NCBI GenBank assembly: GCA_041860225.1 | Contig: CP151794.1 | Location: 1,178,001 to 1,242,000 of the forward strand | Origin: Magnimaribacter mokuoloeensis | GTDB taxonomy: Bacteria > Pseudomonadota > Gammaproteobacteria > Magnimaribacterales > Magnimaribacteraceae | Length of the DNA: 64,000 bases | Direction: 5' to 3' | Shown: positions 26,452 through 34,369 of the stretch, one piece after another | How the letters are laid out: each line of letters starts with the position of its first letter | Position numbering within the stretch: the stretch's first letter is position 1 | Position numbers and translations under genes: made by a program | Notes under the pieces: model-generated | Seen by the model: the letters and a program-made list of their open reading frames with translations, nothing else | Database searches by the model: none | Told to the model about the DNA's origin: nothing

Positions 26452-27966
26452 ATGAAACTATATACCGCCAGTGAAACAAGAAAAATAGATAACCTTGCTA
26501 TCAAAGAAAAGGAAATCTCTGGATATTCACTTATGCAAATGGCTGCAGAATTTTCGTTAGATGTAATCCTAAGAGAGTTTAGTCCGGTTGAGGAATTAAT
26601 TATTTTTTGCTCAAAAGGAAAAAACTCTGGAGATGGTTTTCTTTTGGGAAGTTATGCTAAGGAATTTGGTCTGGATGTTACTGTGGTCATGAGCAGTTCC
26701 GCTAAGGAGCTTAAAGGCGAATCTAATAAGGCATTCAAAGAGATGCAAGACTCAAAAGTAAAAACTATTACCACTAAGTCAGTAGCAAAATTAAAAGTCT
26801 CAGATAAAGCAGTGATAGTAGATGCGTTAATTGGAACAGGGCTTAAAGGTAACTTAAGGAAAAATATAAAAGATTCTATATTGGCTTTAAATAAGCTGGG
26901 TTTGAAGTCACCAGTTGTATCTCTAGATATTCCATCTGGCGTTAATCCAGATACAGGAGGTATTAATGATATTTGCGTTTACGCAGATATAACTGCCACT
27001 TTCGTAGCTCAAAAAAGAGGATGTTTTACTTCTACTGGAAAGAAAGTGTCTGGCGAAGTGATTTATTCTGATTTAGAAATTCCAAAAAGGATATTTTCTA
27101 AGGTCGCCTCTTCGAGTTTTATTGTTGATTACGAAAAAGCGATTAGCGAGGTTGTTTATCGAGAGCAAGATGCTCACAAAGGAGATTTTGGACACGTCCT
27201 TGTCATAGGAGGTGACAGAGGAATGGGAGGAGCAGGATTGCTGGCTTCAAAGGCTGCCGTTCACTCTGGGGCAGGCTTGACTAGTCTAGCTACTAGACCA
27301 GAGCACGTCACTGCAAGCTTAGTATCTTGCCCTGAGGTAATGGCTAAAGGAGTTAATTCAGGTCAAGATTTGGAGGAGTTTTTAACAAAACCAAATGTTA
27401 TTGCAATAGGTCCAGGGTTAGGCCAATCCGCTTGGTCTGAGCAAATGATACAGCGAGTTTTTTGGGAGGCTGAAATAAGAGATGTGCCAGTAATTATGGA
27501 TGCTGATGCCCTCAATCTTCTAGCTAAGCTTAAACTCTCAAGTAATTTACCAAAAAAACTTGTACTGACTCCTCATCCAGGTGAAGCTGCTAGATTGCTG
27601 AATACTAGTGTAGGTGTTATCGAATCAGATAGATTTAGTGCAGCTGCAAAAATTCAGAGTAAGTTTAATGCCACTGTTGTATTGAAGGGTTCTGGAACAA
27701 TTATTTGTCACAAAAGTGGTGGAAAGCAAAAATGGGGAGTGTGCGACTCTGGTAACCCAGGAATGGCCAGTGGTGGAATGGGTGATGTTTTGACTGGAGT
27801 TATTGCAGGCTTATTAGCTCAAGGCTTAACAATAAAAGAGGCAGCTGAAGCAGGAGTAGATTTGCATGCTAAGGCCGCCGATCAGTCCTCATTAGAGCTT
27901 GGTGAAGCAGGACTTACATCCAGTGATGTAATAGAAGAACTAAGGTACTTACTAAAATATGACTAA
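26452..27966 (+). CDS. nnr: Bifunctional NAD(P)H-hydrate epimerase / ADP-dependent NAD(P)H-hydrate dehydratase
   Basis: Repairs damaged NAD(P)H hydrates; 504 residues, the fused two-domain form. The YjeF_N epimerase part (1 to about 215) has GKNSGDGFLLGSYAKE and DALIGTGLKG. The ribokinase-like dehydratase part (about 225-504) has HKGDFGHVLVIGGDRGMGGAGLLA, LTPHPGEAARLL and GNPGMASGGMGDVLTGVIAGL with the catalytic Asp. A TATAAT (26420-26425) lies 26 bases upstream of the start without a clear -35. tsaE overlaps its end by 8 bases. Confidence 0.95.
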   Translation: MKLYTASETRKIDNLAIKEKEISGYSLMQMAAEFSLDVILREFSPVEELIIFCSKGKNSGDGFLLGSYAKEFGLDVTVVMSSSAKELKGESNKAFKEMQDSKVKTITTKSVAKLKVSDKAVIVDALIGTGLKGNLRKNIKDSILALNKLGLKSPVVSLDIPSGVNPDTGGINDICVYADITATFVAQKRGCFTSTGKKVSGEVIYSDLEIPKRIFSKVASSSFIVDYEKAISEVVYREQDAHKGDFGHVLVIGGDRGMGGAGLLASKAAVHSGAGLTSLATRPEHVTASLVSCPEVMAKGVNSGQDLEEFLTKPNVIAIGPGLGQSAWSEQMIQRVFWEAEIRDVPVIMDADALNLLAKLKLSSNLPKKLVLTPHPGEAARLLNTSVGVIESDRFSAAAKIQSKFNATVVLKGSGTIICHKSGGKQKWGVCDSGNPGMASGGMGDVLTGVIAGLLAQGLTIKEAAEAGVDLHAKAADQSSLELGEAGLTSSDVIEELRYLLKYD

Positions 27967-28402
27967 AGTTATAGTCACCTCGAATGAGAATGAGACTATG
28001 GCGGCTGGAGAAGAGCTGGCCCAAGAAATTTTGGGCATTCAATCTGATAGATCAATTATCATATTCTTGGAAGGTGAGCTTGGAGCTGGAAAAACGACCT
28101 TTACCAAAGGAATTCTGAAAGGTTTTAATTATGACGAATTGGTCAAAAGTCCTACATATAATCTTGTAGAGATACATGAAACTAAAAGTTTTAGAGTCTT
28201 TCACTTTGACTTATATAGAATTTCTGAAGCGATAGAGCTAGAAGAAATTGGCATAGATGAATACTTAAGTGAGTTAAAATCTGTTTCGATCTTCGAATGG
28301 CCTAAAAATGGAAAAGCCACCCTTCCCTCACCTGACATTCATGTTCAAATTTCTTACAAGAATGTGGATCAAAATAACAAAAGAGAATTATCAATTTCAT
28401 GA
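27959..28402 (+). CDS. tsaE: tRNA threonylcarbamoyladenosine biosynthesis ATPase TsaE
   Basis: ATPase partner of TsaB/TsaD in t6A37 tRNA modification; 147 residues. Walker A is GELGAGKTTFTKGIL, followed by KSPTYNLVEIHE and the HFDLYRI motif; EWP near the end is also typical. It overlaps nnr upstream and the phosphoesterase downstream (ATGA overlap). In E. coli amiB-mutL-miaA follow, but they are absent here. Confidence 0.95.
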   Translation: MTKVIVTSNENETMAAGEELAQEILGIQSDRSIIIFLEGELGAGKTTFTKGILKGFNYDELVKSPTYNLVEIHETKSFRVFHFDLYRISEAIELEEIGIDEYLSELKSVSIFEWPKNGKATLPSPDIHVQISYKNVDQNNKRELSIS

Positions 28403-29274
28403 AAACGAAATATGTAAAAGCACTTATATTTCTCCTTTTAATAATTACCGTTAGGCCCATAGTTTCTGACGAATCATCCGTATATTGTTTTATAGGTGAT
28501 GCTGGCGAAGTTAATCCTACACAAGCAATGGTAGTTAATTCACTAGCAAATTCTGATTGTTCTCTGGTTTGGCACCTAGGAGATATTACACAGCTTGGCG
28601 TCCAATCTATGGATGATCCAGAACTACAAGAAAGTTTCTTAAAACCGTTTAAGCCATTTCTTGAGACTGAAATTCCCTTTTATTTAACTGTGGGAAACCA
28701 TGACTACAAGGGTGATCCGAGCGTTTACCTTGAAGTTGCAAAAAATTATCCATCAATTTTTCATCCTAGTAATTTCTATACTAAGAAATTTGGAGAATTA
28801 TGTTTCTTTGCTTTAGATACAACCATTTTTGATAAGTTGTATTATTTTTATAAAAGAGGAAGCCAGATCAGATGGTTAAAAGAGGAAGTAGAGAGACTGC
28901 AAGGTCAATGCAATTTCTCCATAGCTGTAGCGCATCATCCACTATTCAGTTCAGGTGATAGAGACAGAGCCAATCCACAGTTAGCAATTTTTTTGGAGAA
29001 CTATGTATTTGGAACTTTTGATATATACATCACTGGACACAATCATGTCTTGGCAGACGAAGGAGATCATAAAAAAACTCGTCAACTCATAAGTGCAACA
29101 GGAGCTTTACCTGGAGGCTCACCGCAGGAGACAGATTTAGGAAAATTCAATATAGAAACTCCTGGCTATTTAAGGATGACTGTAAAAAAGAATACCGCTA
29201 GATATGAATTCATAGATGCTGAGCAAGATGAAGTTGTTTGGTCTAATATTAAAATAGGCTCTGGACTGAGATAG
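28399..29274 (+). CDS. Secreted metallophosphoesterase (tartrate-resistant acid phosphatase-like)
   Basis: 291 residues with an N-terminal signal sequence (YVKALIFLLLIITVRPIVS). Calcineurin-like metal-site motifs are complete: GDAG, HLGDIT, GNHDYKG, AVAHHPLFSSGD and TGHNHVLAD, in the order of purple acid phosphatases (ACP5-like). It probably hydrolyses phosphate esters in the periplasm, possibly for phosphate supply; the substrate is unknown. Its ATG overlaps the tsaE stop, so it is cotranscribed with nnr-tsaE. Confidence 0.87.
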   Translation: MKTKYVKALIFLLLIITVRPIVSDESSVYCFIGDAGEVNPTQAMVVNSLANSDCSLVWHLGDITQLGVQSMDDPELQESFLKPFKPFLETEIPFYLTVGNHDYKGDPSVYLEVAKNYPSIFHPSNFYTKKFGELCFFALDTTIFDKLYYFYKRGSQIRWLKEEVERLQGQCNFSIAVAHHPLFSSGDRDRANPQLAIFLENYVFGTFDIYITGHNHVLADEGDHKKTRQLISATGALPGGSPQETDLGKFNIETPGYLRMTVKKNTARYEFIDAEQDEVVWSNIKIGSGLR

Positions 29275-29297
29275 ATTGAAATAAATAAAATTCAATC
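29274..29297. terminator. Hairpin between convergent genes
   Basis: GATTGAA (29274-29280) and TTCAATC (29291-29297) form a 7-base-pair stem around a 10-base AT loop between the phosphoesterase and the LhgO-like gene, overlapping the LhgO-like stop. No T-run follows on either strand, so a terminator role is uncertain. Confidence 0.3.
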
Positions 29298-30393
29298 AAG
29301 AGGTAATTCTCTCTGAGACCTCAATTGCCAATGCAAGCGAAGAGGTTAAGCCTGGAGAGGCATAACCTAAGACATTCACAAACTGGTTATTACTTACTGT
29401 GCCAGAATCTATTACAAAGTCATTTATTCCTTTAAGTTTTGGCCTTATACCAGAGTAACCAGGAGTAAGATCTTCTTCTTTTATTCCAGGCCAATAAGAT
29501 CGAACGGCTTCTAGAAAAATCAATTTTTGATCTAAAGACAGGCTATAGTCAATTTCATCAACTACATATGCAGAAGGCCCAAACCTAATGCCCTTTCCTA
29601 AATCTATCGTTGCGTGGAGGCCTAAACTATTTTCGGTTGGAGTTGGATAGATAAGATTCTCTAAATTCTCTTTACCTTGATAGATATAGTACTCGCCCTT
29701 TACAAATTCTTCTTTATAGATATTTTGTTCATTTATAAGATTTGCAATAGGCGCTGCGTTTAGCCCCGCTGAGTTAATCAAGACTTTGCTAATAACCACA
29801 AATTGATTTCTGCTTTTTTTATCCTCTACCAGCACTTCAAAGCCTTCACTTGATTCATTAATGCCAAGTGTCTCGTTACCTAGAATAATATTTCCACCTG
29901 AGCTTTGAAAATCTCTACCCAAAGAATGAATAAATGAATGGCTATCAAAGATTCCAGTTGATGGAGAGAATATTGCCTCTTTAAAATCAAGGAAAGGGTA
30001 TTTTGTATTAAGAGAGCTGTCATATACTAAGTCATTGACTCCGCAAGCAAGTCCGTTTTCATAGATATCATTTAAGGTTTCTGTCTCTTGATCATCTGAA
30101 GACAAGATGTATTTGCCACAACGATTAAATTCAATCTTTCTCTCTTTTAAATAATCATAAAGAAGTTCTTTACCTTTTAAACAGAGCTTAGACTTCAATG
30201 AATCCTGTTCATAATACATGCCGGCATGTATAACTTCTGAATTACGACTAGAGGTCTCCTGAGCTATCTGATTATTTCTTTCTATTAGAAATACATTTTC
30301 ATATCTTGTACAAAGTTCTCTAGCAATAGCTATACCAGACACACCTCCCCCTATAACCAAGCAATCGACTTCAAATTTTTCTAATTTGCTCAA
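29296..30393 (-). CDS. LhgO-like FAD-dependent oxidoreductase (L-2-hydroxyglutarate oxidase family)
   Basis: FAD enzyme of the DAO/LhgO family, 365 residues. The dinucleotide-binding VIGGGVSGIAIARELCTRY, the ETSSRNSEVIHAGMYYEQDSLKSKLCLKG signature and the C-terminal GIRPKL segment are those of L-2-hydroxyglutarate oxidase/dehydrogenase. It would oxidise L-2-hydroxyglutarate or a similar 2-hydroxyacid and pass electrons to the membrane. It is divergent from the Gfo/Idh gene across 96 bases. Confidence 0.87.
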   Translation of the reverse strand: MSKLEKFEVDCLVIGGGVSGIAIARELCTRYENVFLIERNNQIAQETSSRNSEVIHAGMYYEQDSLKSKLCLKGKELLYDYLKERKIEFNRCGKYILSSDDQETETLNDIYENGLACGVNDLVYDSSLNTKYPFLDFKEAIFSPSTGIFDSHSFIHSLGRDFQSSGGNIILGNETLGINESSEGFEVLVEDKKSRNQFVVISKVLINSAGLNAAPIANLINEQNIYKEEFVKGEYYIYQGKENLENLIYPTPTENSLGLHATIDLGKGIRFGPSAYVVDEIDYSLSLDQKLIFLEAVRSYWPGIKEEDLTPGYSGIRPKLKGINDFVIDSGTVSNNQFVNVLGYASPGLTSSLALAIEVSERITS

Positions 30394-30437
30394 TATTTTT
30401 TAAAGAAATATATATTATTTACTGTTATGGTTGAGGA

Positions 30438-30455
30438 CTCTCTCAGTATAGAGAG
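30438..30455. repeat. Short hairpin in the Gfo/Idh leader
   Basis: CTCTCT (30438-30443) and AGAGAG (30450-30455) form a 6-base-pair inverted repeat with a 6-base loop, about 35 bases before the Gfo/Idh ATG. A 12-codon frame from ATG 30427 to TAA 30465 spans it. It could be an operator or leader hairpin; nothing proves either. Confidence 0.3.
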
Positions 30456-30489
30456 CAAAGAGTAAAAAGTTTAGAGAAATCGAATCATT

Positions 30490-31554
30490 ATGTTGCTAAA
30501 TTACGGAATTATAGGAACCGGTATGATGGGTTGTGAGCACATACGCAATCTAAAAAAGATATCAGATGTAAATATCGCTGCGATTGCCGATCCTAATGAA
30601 AATTCTAGACAGTGGGGCATGAATGCTTGTGGGGACTCATTCAAACCCCAGCAATATAGCGATTATAAAGAGCTACTAAAACGTGAGGATATTGATGTAG
30701 TAGTAGTGGCAAGTCCCAACTTTACACATATTGACGTCATGAGAGATATCTTCGATACAGATAAACATGTTTTACTTGAAAAGCCCATGTGTACTAACTT
30801 AGCAGATGGATTAGAAGTACTTGAAAAGAGTAAAAAGCATAAGGGCTTAGTATGGATTGGCCTTGAGTATAGATTTATGGCTCCTATCCAATCTCTGATA
30901 AATCATGTCTCTGAAGTAGGAAACATTAAGATGCTTTCAATAAGAGAGCATAGGTTTCCATTTCTAGAAAAAGTAGATGATTGGAATAGATTTAATGTAA
31001 ATACTGGGGGAACTTTGGTTGAAAAGTGCTGCCATTTTTTCGATCTAATGAATTTATTAGTCCCTAGCAAACCTTCAAAAATTTATGCTTCTGGTAACCA
31101 AGATGTTAATCATTTAGATGAAGAATACGGTGGTAAGAAGCCTGACATAATTGATAATTCTTTTGTGATAATCGACTATGAAGGAGGCCAAAGAGCAATG
31201 CTTGATTTATGTATGTTTGCTGAGGGAGGCAAATATGAGCAAGAAATAGTTTTGACAGGGGATCAAGGTAAATTAGAAACCTACATACCAGGAAAAGAAC
31301 TTTTATTAACTAATAGAAAAGAATATTCCTTCAAAACTGTAGAAGTGAGTCAAGACCCAAGAGTGAAAGAAACTGGATTCCATCATGGTGCAAGTTTTAT
31401 AGAGCATCTAGAGTTGATAAATTGTATTAAATCAACAAATAAACCATTAGTAGATAGTCAAAGCGGGCTTGATTCAGTCATACTAGGCTTAGCAGCACAA
31501 GAATCAATTACCACAGGCGAGCCTGTTTACTTAAAAGAATTTTTAAACAAATAA
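30490..31554 (+). CDS. Gfo/Idh/MocA family oxidoreductase
   Basis: NAD(P)-dependent sugar or polyol oxidoreductase, 354 residues. The Rossmann motif GIIGTGMMGCEHIRNLKKI, the VVVVASPNFTHIDVM strand and EKPMCTNLADG (with the family EKP lysine) are present, as is the C-terminal domain segment NTGGTLVEKCCHFFDLMNLL with the catalytic-type His. Substrate not identifiable. It starts a three-gene unit; the aldo-keto reductase begins 1 base after its stop. Confidence 0.9.
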   Translation: MLLNYGIIGTGMMGCEHIRNLKKISDVNIAAIADPNENSRQWGMNACGDSFKPQQYSDYKELLKREDIDVVVVASPNFTHIDVMRDIFDTDKHVLLEKPMCTNLADGLEVLEKSKKHKGLVWIGLEYRFMAPIQSLINHVSEVGNIKMLSIREHRFPFLEKVDDWNRFNVNTGGTLVEKCCHFFDLMNLLVPSKPSKIYASGNQDVNHLDEEYGGKKPDIIDNSFVIIDYEGGQRAMLDLCMFAEGGKYEQEIVLTGDQGKLETYIPGKELLLTNRKEYSFKTVEVSQDPRVKETGFHHGASFIEHLELINCIKSTNKPLVDSQSGLDSVILGLAAQESITTGEPVYLKEFLNK

Positions 31555-31555
31555 T

Positions 31556-32524
31556 ATGAAATTTAAATCGATAAAAGAAATGCCAAAAGTTGGCTTTGGC
31601 CTTTGGAAAGTTCCGCAAAATGTATGTGCAGATACTGTTTGCAAAGCGATAGAAATTGGATATAGGCATTTTGATTCAGCTTCAGACTATGGAAATGAGA
31701 AGGAAGTAGGAGAAGGCATCAAGACTGCTTTGGATCGTGGATTATGTAAAAGAGAGGACCTTTGGATAACTTCTAAATTGTGGAACACTTATCATCATCC
31801 CGACCATGTCAGTCCTGCTTTTGATAGAACATTAGAAGATCTGCAACTTGATTATGTTGATTTGTATATGATCCATTTTCCAATATCATTGGAATTTGTT
31901 CCATTTGAAACAAGGTATCCACCGGAATGGTTTCATGATCCAGATAGTGCCGATCCTAAGATGCTTCCTTCTAAGGTTCCACTTTCTGATACATGGCATG
32001 CAATGGAATTACTCAAGCAAGAAGAAAGAGCAAAATATCTTGGTATATGTAATTACTCTTCAGGTTTACTTCACGATCTTATGAATTACTGCGAGATCAG
32101 GCCTGACATGCTTCAAATTGAAGCGCATCCTCACCTTACACAAGAAAAACTTATACGTTTAGCAAAACACTATGACCTAGAAGTTACTGCTTTTTCACCT
32201 TTAGGGTCAATTTCCTATGAGGAGATAGGTGGTGCCGAAGAGACAGAATCACTTCTGAGAGATGAAACTATAAAAGCAACAGCAAAAGATCTTAATATAT
32301 CTCCAGCTCAATTGATCCTCAGTTGGGCCTTAAACAGAGAAACATCAATTGTTGTCAAGAGCACTAATGAAAAGAGAATGAAAGAAAACCTAGATGCGTC
32401 AAAGATTGAACTTGATCAATCAATTTTAGATAAGGTGTCATCTCTCAATATCGATAAACGATATAACGACCCAGGCATTTTTTGTGAAGACGCCTTTAAT
32501 ACTTTCTTTCCAATTTATGACTGA
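31556..32524 (+). CDS. Aldo-keto reductase, xylose reductase-like
   Basis: 322-residue NAD(P)H-dependent reductase. The catalytic tetrad is visible as D40, Y45, K74 and H107 (HFDSASDYGNE, WITSKLWN, YMIHFPI). The long loop after H107 with PFETRYPPEW and the tail RYNDPGIFCEDAFNTFFPIYD look like eukaryotic D-xylose/aldose reductases (AKR2) rather than the short bacterial DkgA type. Substrate unknown; a sugar aldehyde is likely. It is flanked by Gfo/Idh (1-base gap) and the dioxygenase (8-base overlap). Confidence 0.9.
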   Translation: MKFKSIKEMPKVGFGLWKVPQNVCADTVCKAIEIGYRHFDSASDYGNEKEVGEGIKTALDRGLCKREDLWITSKLWNTYHHPDHVSPAFDRTLEDLQLDYVDLYMIHFPISLEFVPFETRYPPEWFHDPDSADPKMLPSKVPLSDTWHAMELLKQEERAKYLGICNYSSGLLHDLMNYCEIRPDMLQIEAHPHLTQEKLIRLAKHYDLEVTAFSPLGSISYEEIGGAEETESLLRDETIKATAKDLNISPAQLILSWALNRETSIVVKSTNEKRMKENLDASKIELDQSILDKVSSLNIDKRYNDPGIFCEDAFNTFFPIYD

Positions 32525-33455
32525 TCATACTTTCTTACAAATTTTAGAAAATGACTCGGGTTTAACAGATATCCCTGCAACTCACGATTGGCTAAAAGAA
32601 AATAAAAAATCCATTGAACTTAAACTTGAAGAACACGGTGCTATCCTTTTCAAGGATCTTCCTACAGAGACCGCTGAAGACTTTGATCAATTTGTATCGA
32701 GTTTCAATTACGATACTTTTACTTACGAAGAATCTCTCTCTAATGCAGTAAGAATCAATAAAACTAGCAAAGTATTTACTGCCAATGAGGCCCCAAGAGA
32801 AGTTGAGATTTTCCTTCACCATGAAATGGCACAAACTCCCAGCTACCCAAAGAATATTTTCTTTTTTTGTAAATCTGCTTCAGAAGCTGGTGGAGAGACT
32901 CCTTTATGTCGATCTGATCAACTATACGAGGCATTATTAAGGGAGGATAAAACTCTTGTAGAAAGTTTTGAAAAATTTGGAGTCATTTATAACTCCATAA
33001 TGTCTAGTGGAGATGAATTGATATCAGGTCAAGGTAGAAGCTGGCAGAAAACTCTTGGAGTGAGTTCAAAAAATGGTGCTGAAGCAAAGTTATCAAAACT
33101 GGGTTATTCTTGGAACTGGATTGAGGGTGATAATTTATCTGTAACAACAAAAACTCTCAAAGCCACAAAAGAACTTGGGAATGGAAAGAAATCCTTTTTT
33201 AATCAGGTGATTGCAGCTTCTTTGGGATGGAAGAAAAATTCAGAGAATCAAATCGCGCCTGTCAGATTTGGCAATGGTGCAGAAATAAAACAATACTGTA
33301 TTGAGCTCATAAGTGAATTAGCTCAATCATTAACACTTCTCAGATCATGGCAGGATCGTGATATCTTATTGATTGATAACTATAGGGTAATGCATGGAAG
33401 AAAACCCTTTTCGGGTAACAAAAATAGAGAAGTATTAGTCTCCTTAACCAGTTAG
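32517..33455 (+). CDS. TauD/TfdA (SyrP-like) Fe(II)/2-oxoglutarate dioxygenase with HXE motif
   Basis: 312 residues from ATG 32517, which overlaps the aldo-keto reductase stop; an in-frame GTG at 32484 is an alternative. The iron site reads H101-x-E103 in FLHHEMAQTPSYP, with the distal His near residue 293 in DNYRVMHGRKPFSG and the 2-oxoglutarate-binding Arg in KNREVLVSL. HXE instead of HXD is known from clavaminate synthase and the SyrP group. GGETPLCRSDQLYEAL, GRSWQKTLG and FFNQVIAASLGW support SyrP-like membership, a group that hydroxylates amino-acid or peptide-like compounds. Confidence 0.87.
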   Translation: MTDHTFLQILENDSGLTDIPATHDWLKENKKSIELKLEEHGAILFKDLPTETAEDFDQFVSSFNYDTFTYEESLSNAVRINKTSKVFTANEAPREVEIFLHHEMAQTPSYPKNIFFFCKSASEAGGETPLCRSDQLYEALLREDKTLVESFEKFGVIYNSIMSSGDELISGQGRSWQKTLGVSSKNGAEAKLSKLGYSWNWIEGDNLSVTTKTLKATKELGNGKKSFFNQVIAASLGWKKNSENQIAPVRFGNGAEIKQYCIELISELAQSLTLLRSWQDRDILLIDNYRVMHGRKPFSGNKNREVLVSLTS

Positions 33456-33457
33456 AA

Positions 33458-34369
33458 CTACAAGTATTTTTTGAAGAATGACCACACTTCCTCAGAAGCA
33501 TTAATATCTTCATTACCTGACCCATAGAAATACCAAAAAATAGGATTTTTCCACCAATGGATTTTGAATCCTGGCCAAACATGTCTACCGTCCACTATTT
33601 CATACATCCATACTTCCTCATCGGAATTTTGCGACCAGTGGCGTTGAAGATAAATATCATATTCAGACCCTTCTCCTTTTTTGGCAATTATCTTTGTAGA
33701 CCTATTATCTAAGTTATAAGCATCGGCAAAAAATTGTATTGTAGATGGTAAATCGTAATAGGCTCCCCAACCTCCATTATTTTCCATATCTCCATTAAAT
33801 AATGTAAGTTGATCGTCTGTTCCATGTATTTCAAAAATGGGAACTGGAGAATGTGTATTACATGTCTCTTTAATCTTTGCCATAAGAGATCCAGCTACAG
33901 GAGCAACAGCTCTGAATAAGTCTGCAGAAGTACAAGCAAGTAGGTAGCTCATATCTCCTCCGTTAGACATACCAGTTGCAAAACCTTGTTTCCTTTTCAG
34001 GCTATATTCTTCAGATAGCGATACAAAAAGATCTCTAATAAAAGATACGTCATCAATTGTTGAATCTTTGTGAAATTCGTAACCAACATTAAAAAAAGTA
34101 TTACCTTGACTGTCTATTGTTCCTTGAGGATAAACAACAATAAATCCCTCTCGATCCGCGATTTCATTCATGCCTGAATATTCCATGATCTGTGTAGCAG
34201 AATCCGTATATCCATGAATAACAAATACAATCGGTGAATCTTCAGTAAGATTATCCGGGGTGTGAACAAGGAATTCCCTTTCAACCCCTTCATGCATTAT
34301 GGTTCTTTCTTCAGACATCAAACAAGATGTAAAGACCAAAAACAAAGTAAAGAAAAATCTAGTTAGCAT
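33458..34369 (-). CDS. Secreted PHB depolymerase/feruloyl esterase-like hydrolase (LpqC family)
   Basis: 303-residue esterase with an N-terminal signal; FTSC at residues 13-16 is a near-lipobox, so it may be a lipoprotein. Family motifs are VFVIHGYTDSATQI, REGFIVVYPQG, nucleophile elbow GMSNGG (S135), EIHGTDD and a late His in DGRHVWPG. Relatives cleave polyhydroxybutyrate oligomers or hydroxycinnamate esters. Its 5' end overlaps the EF-hand esterase gene by 11 bases, so two exported esterases are cotranscribed. Confidence 0.87.
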   Translation of the reverse strand: MLTRFFFTLFLVFTSCLMSEERTIMHEGVEREFLVHTPDNLTEDSPIVFVIHGYTDSATQIMEYSGMNEIADREGFIVVYPQGTIDSQGNTFFNVGYEFHKDSTIDDVSFIRDLFVSLSEEYSLKRKQGFATGMSNGGDMSYLLACTSADLFRAVAPVAGSLMAKIKETCNTHSPVPIFEIHGTDDQLTLFNGDMENNGGWGAYYDLPSTIQFFADAYNLDNRSTKIIAKKGEGSEYDIYLQRHWSQNSDEEVWMYEIVDGRHVWPGFKIHWWKNPIFWYFYGSGNEDINASEEVWSFFKKYL

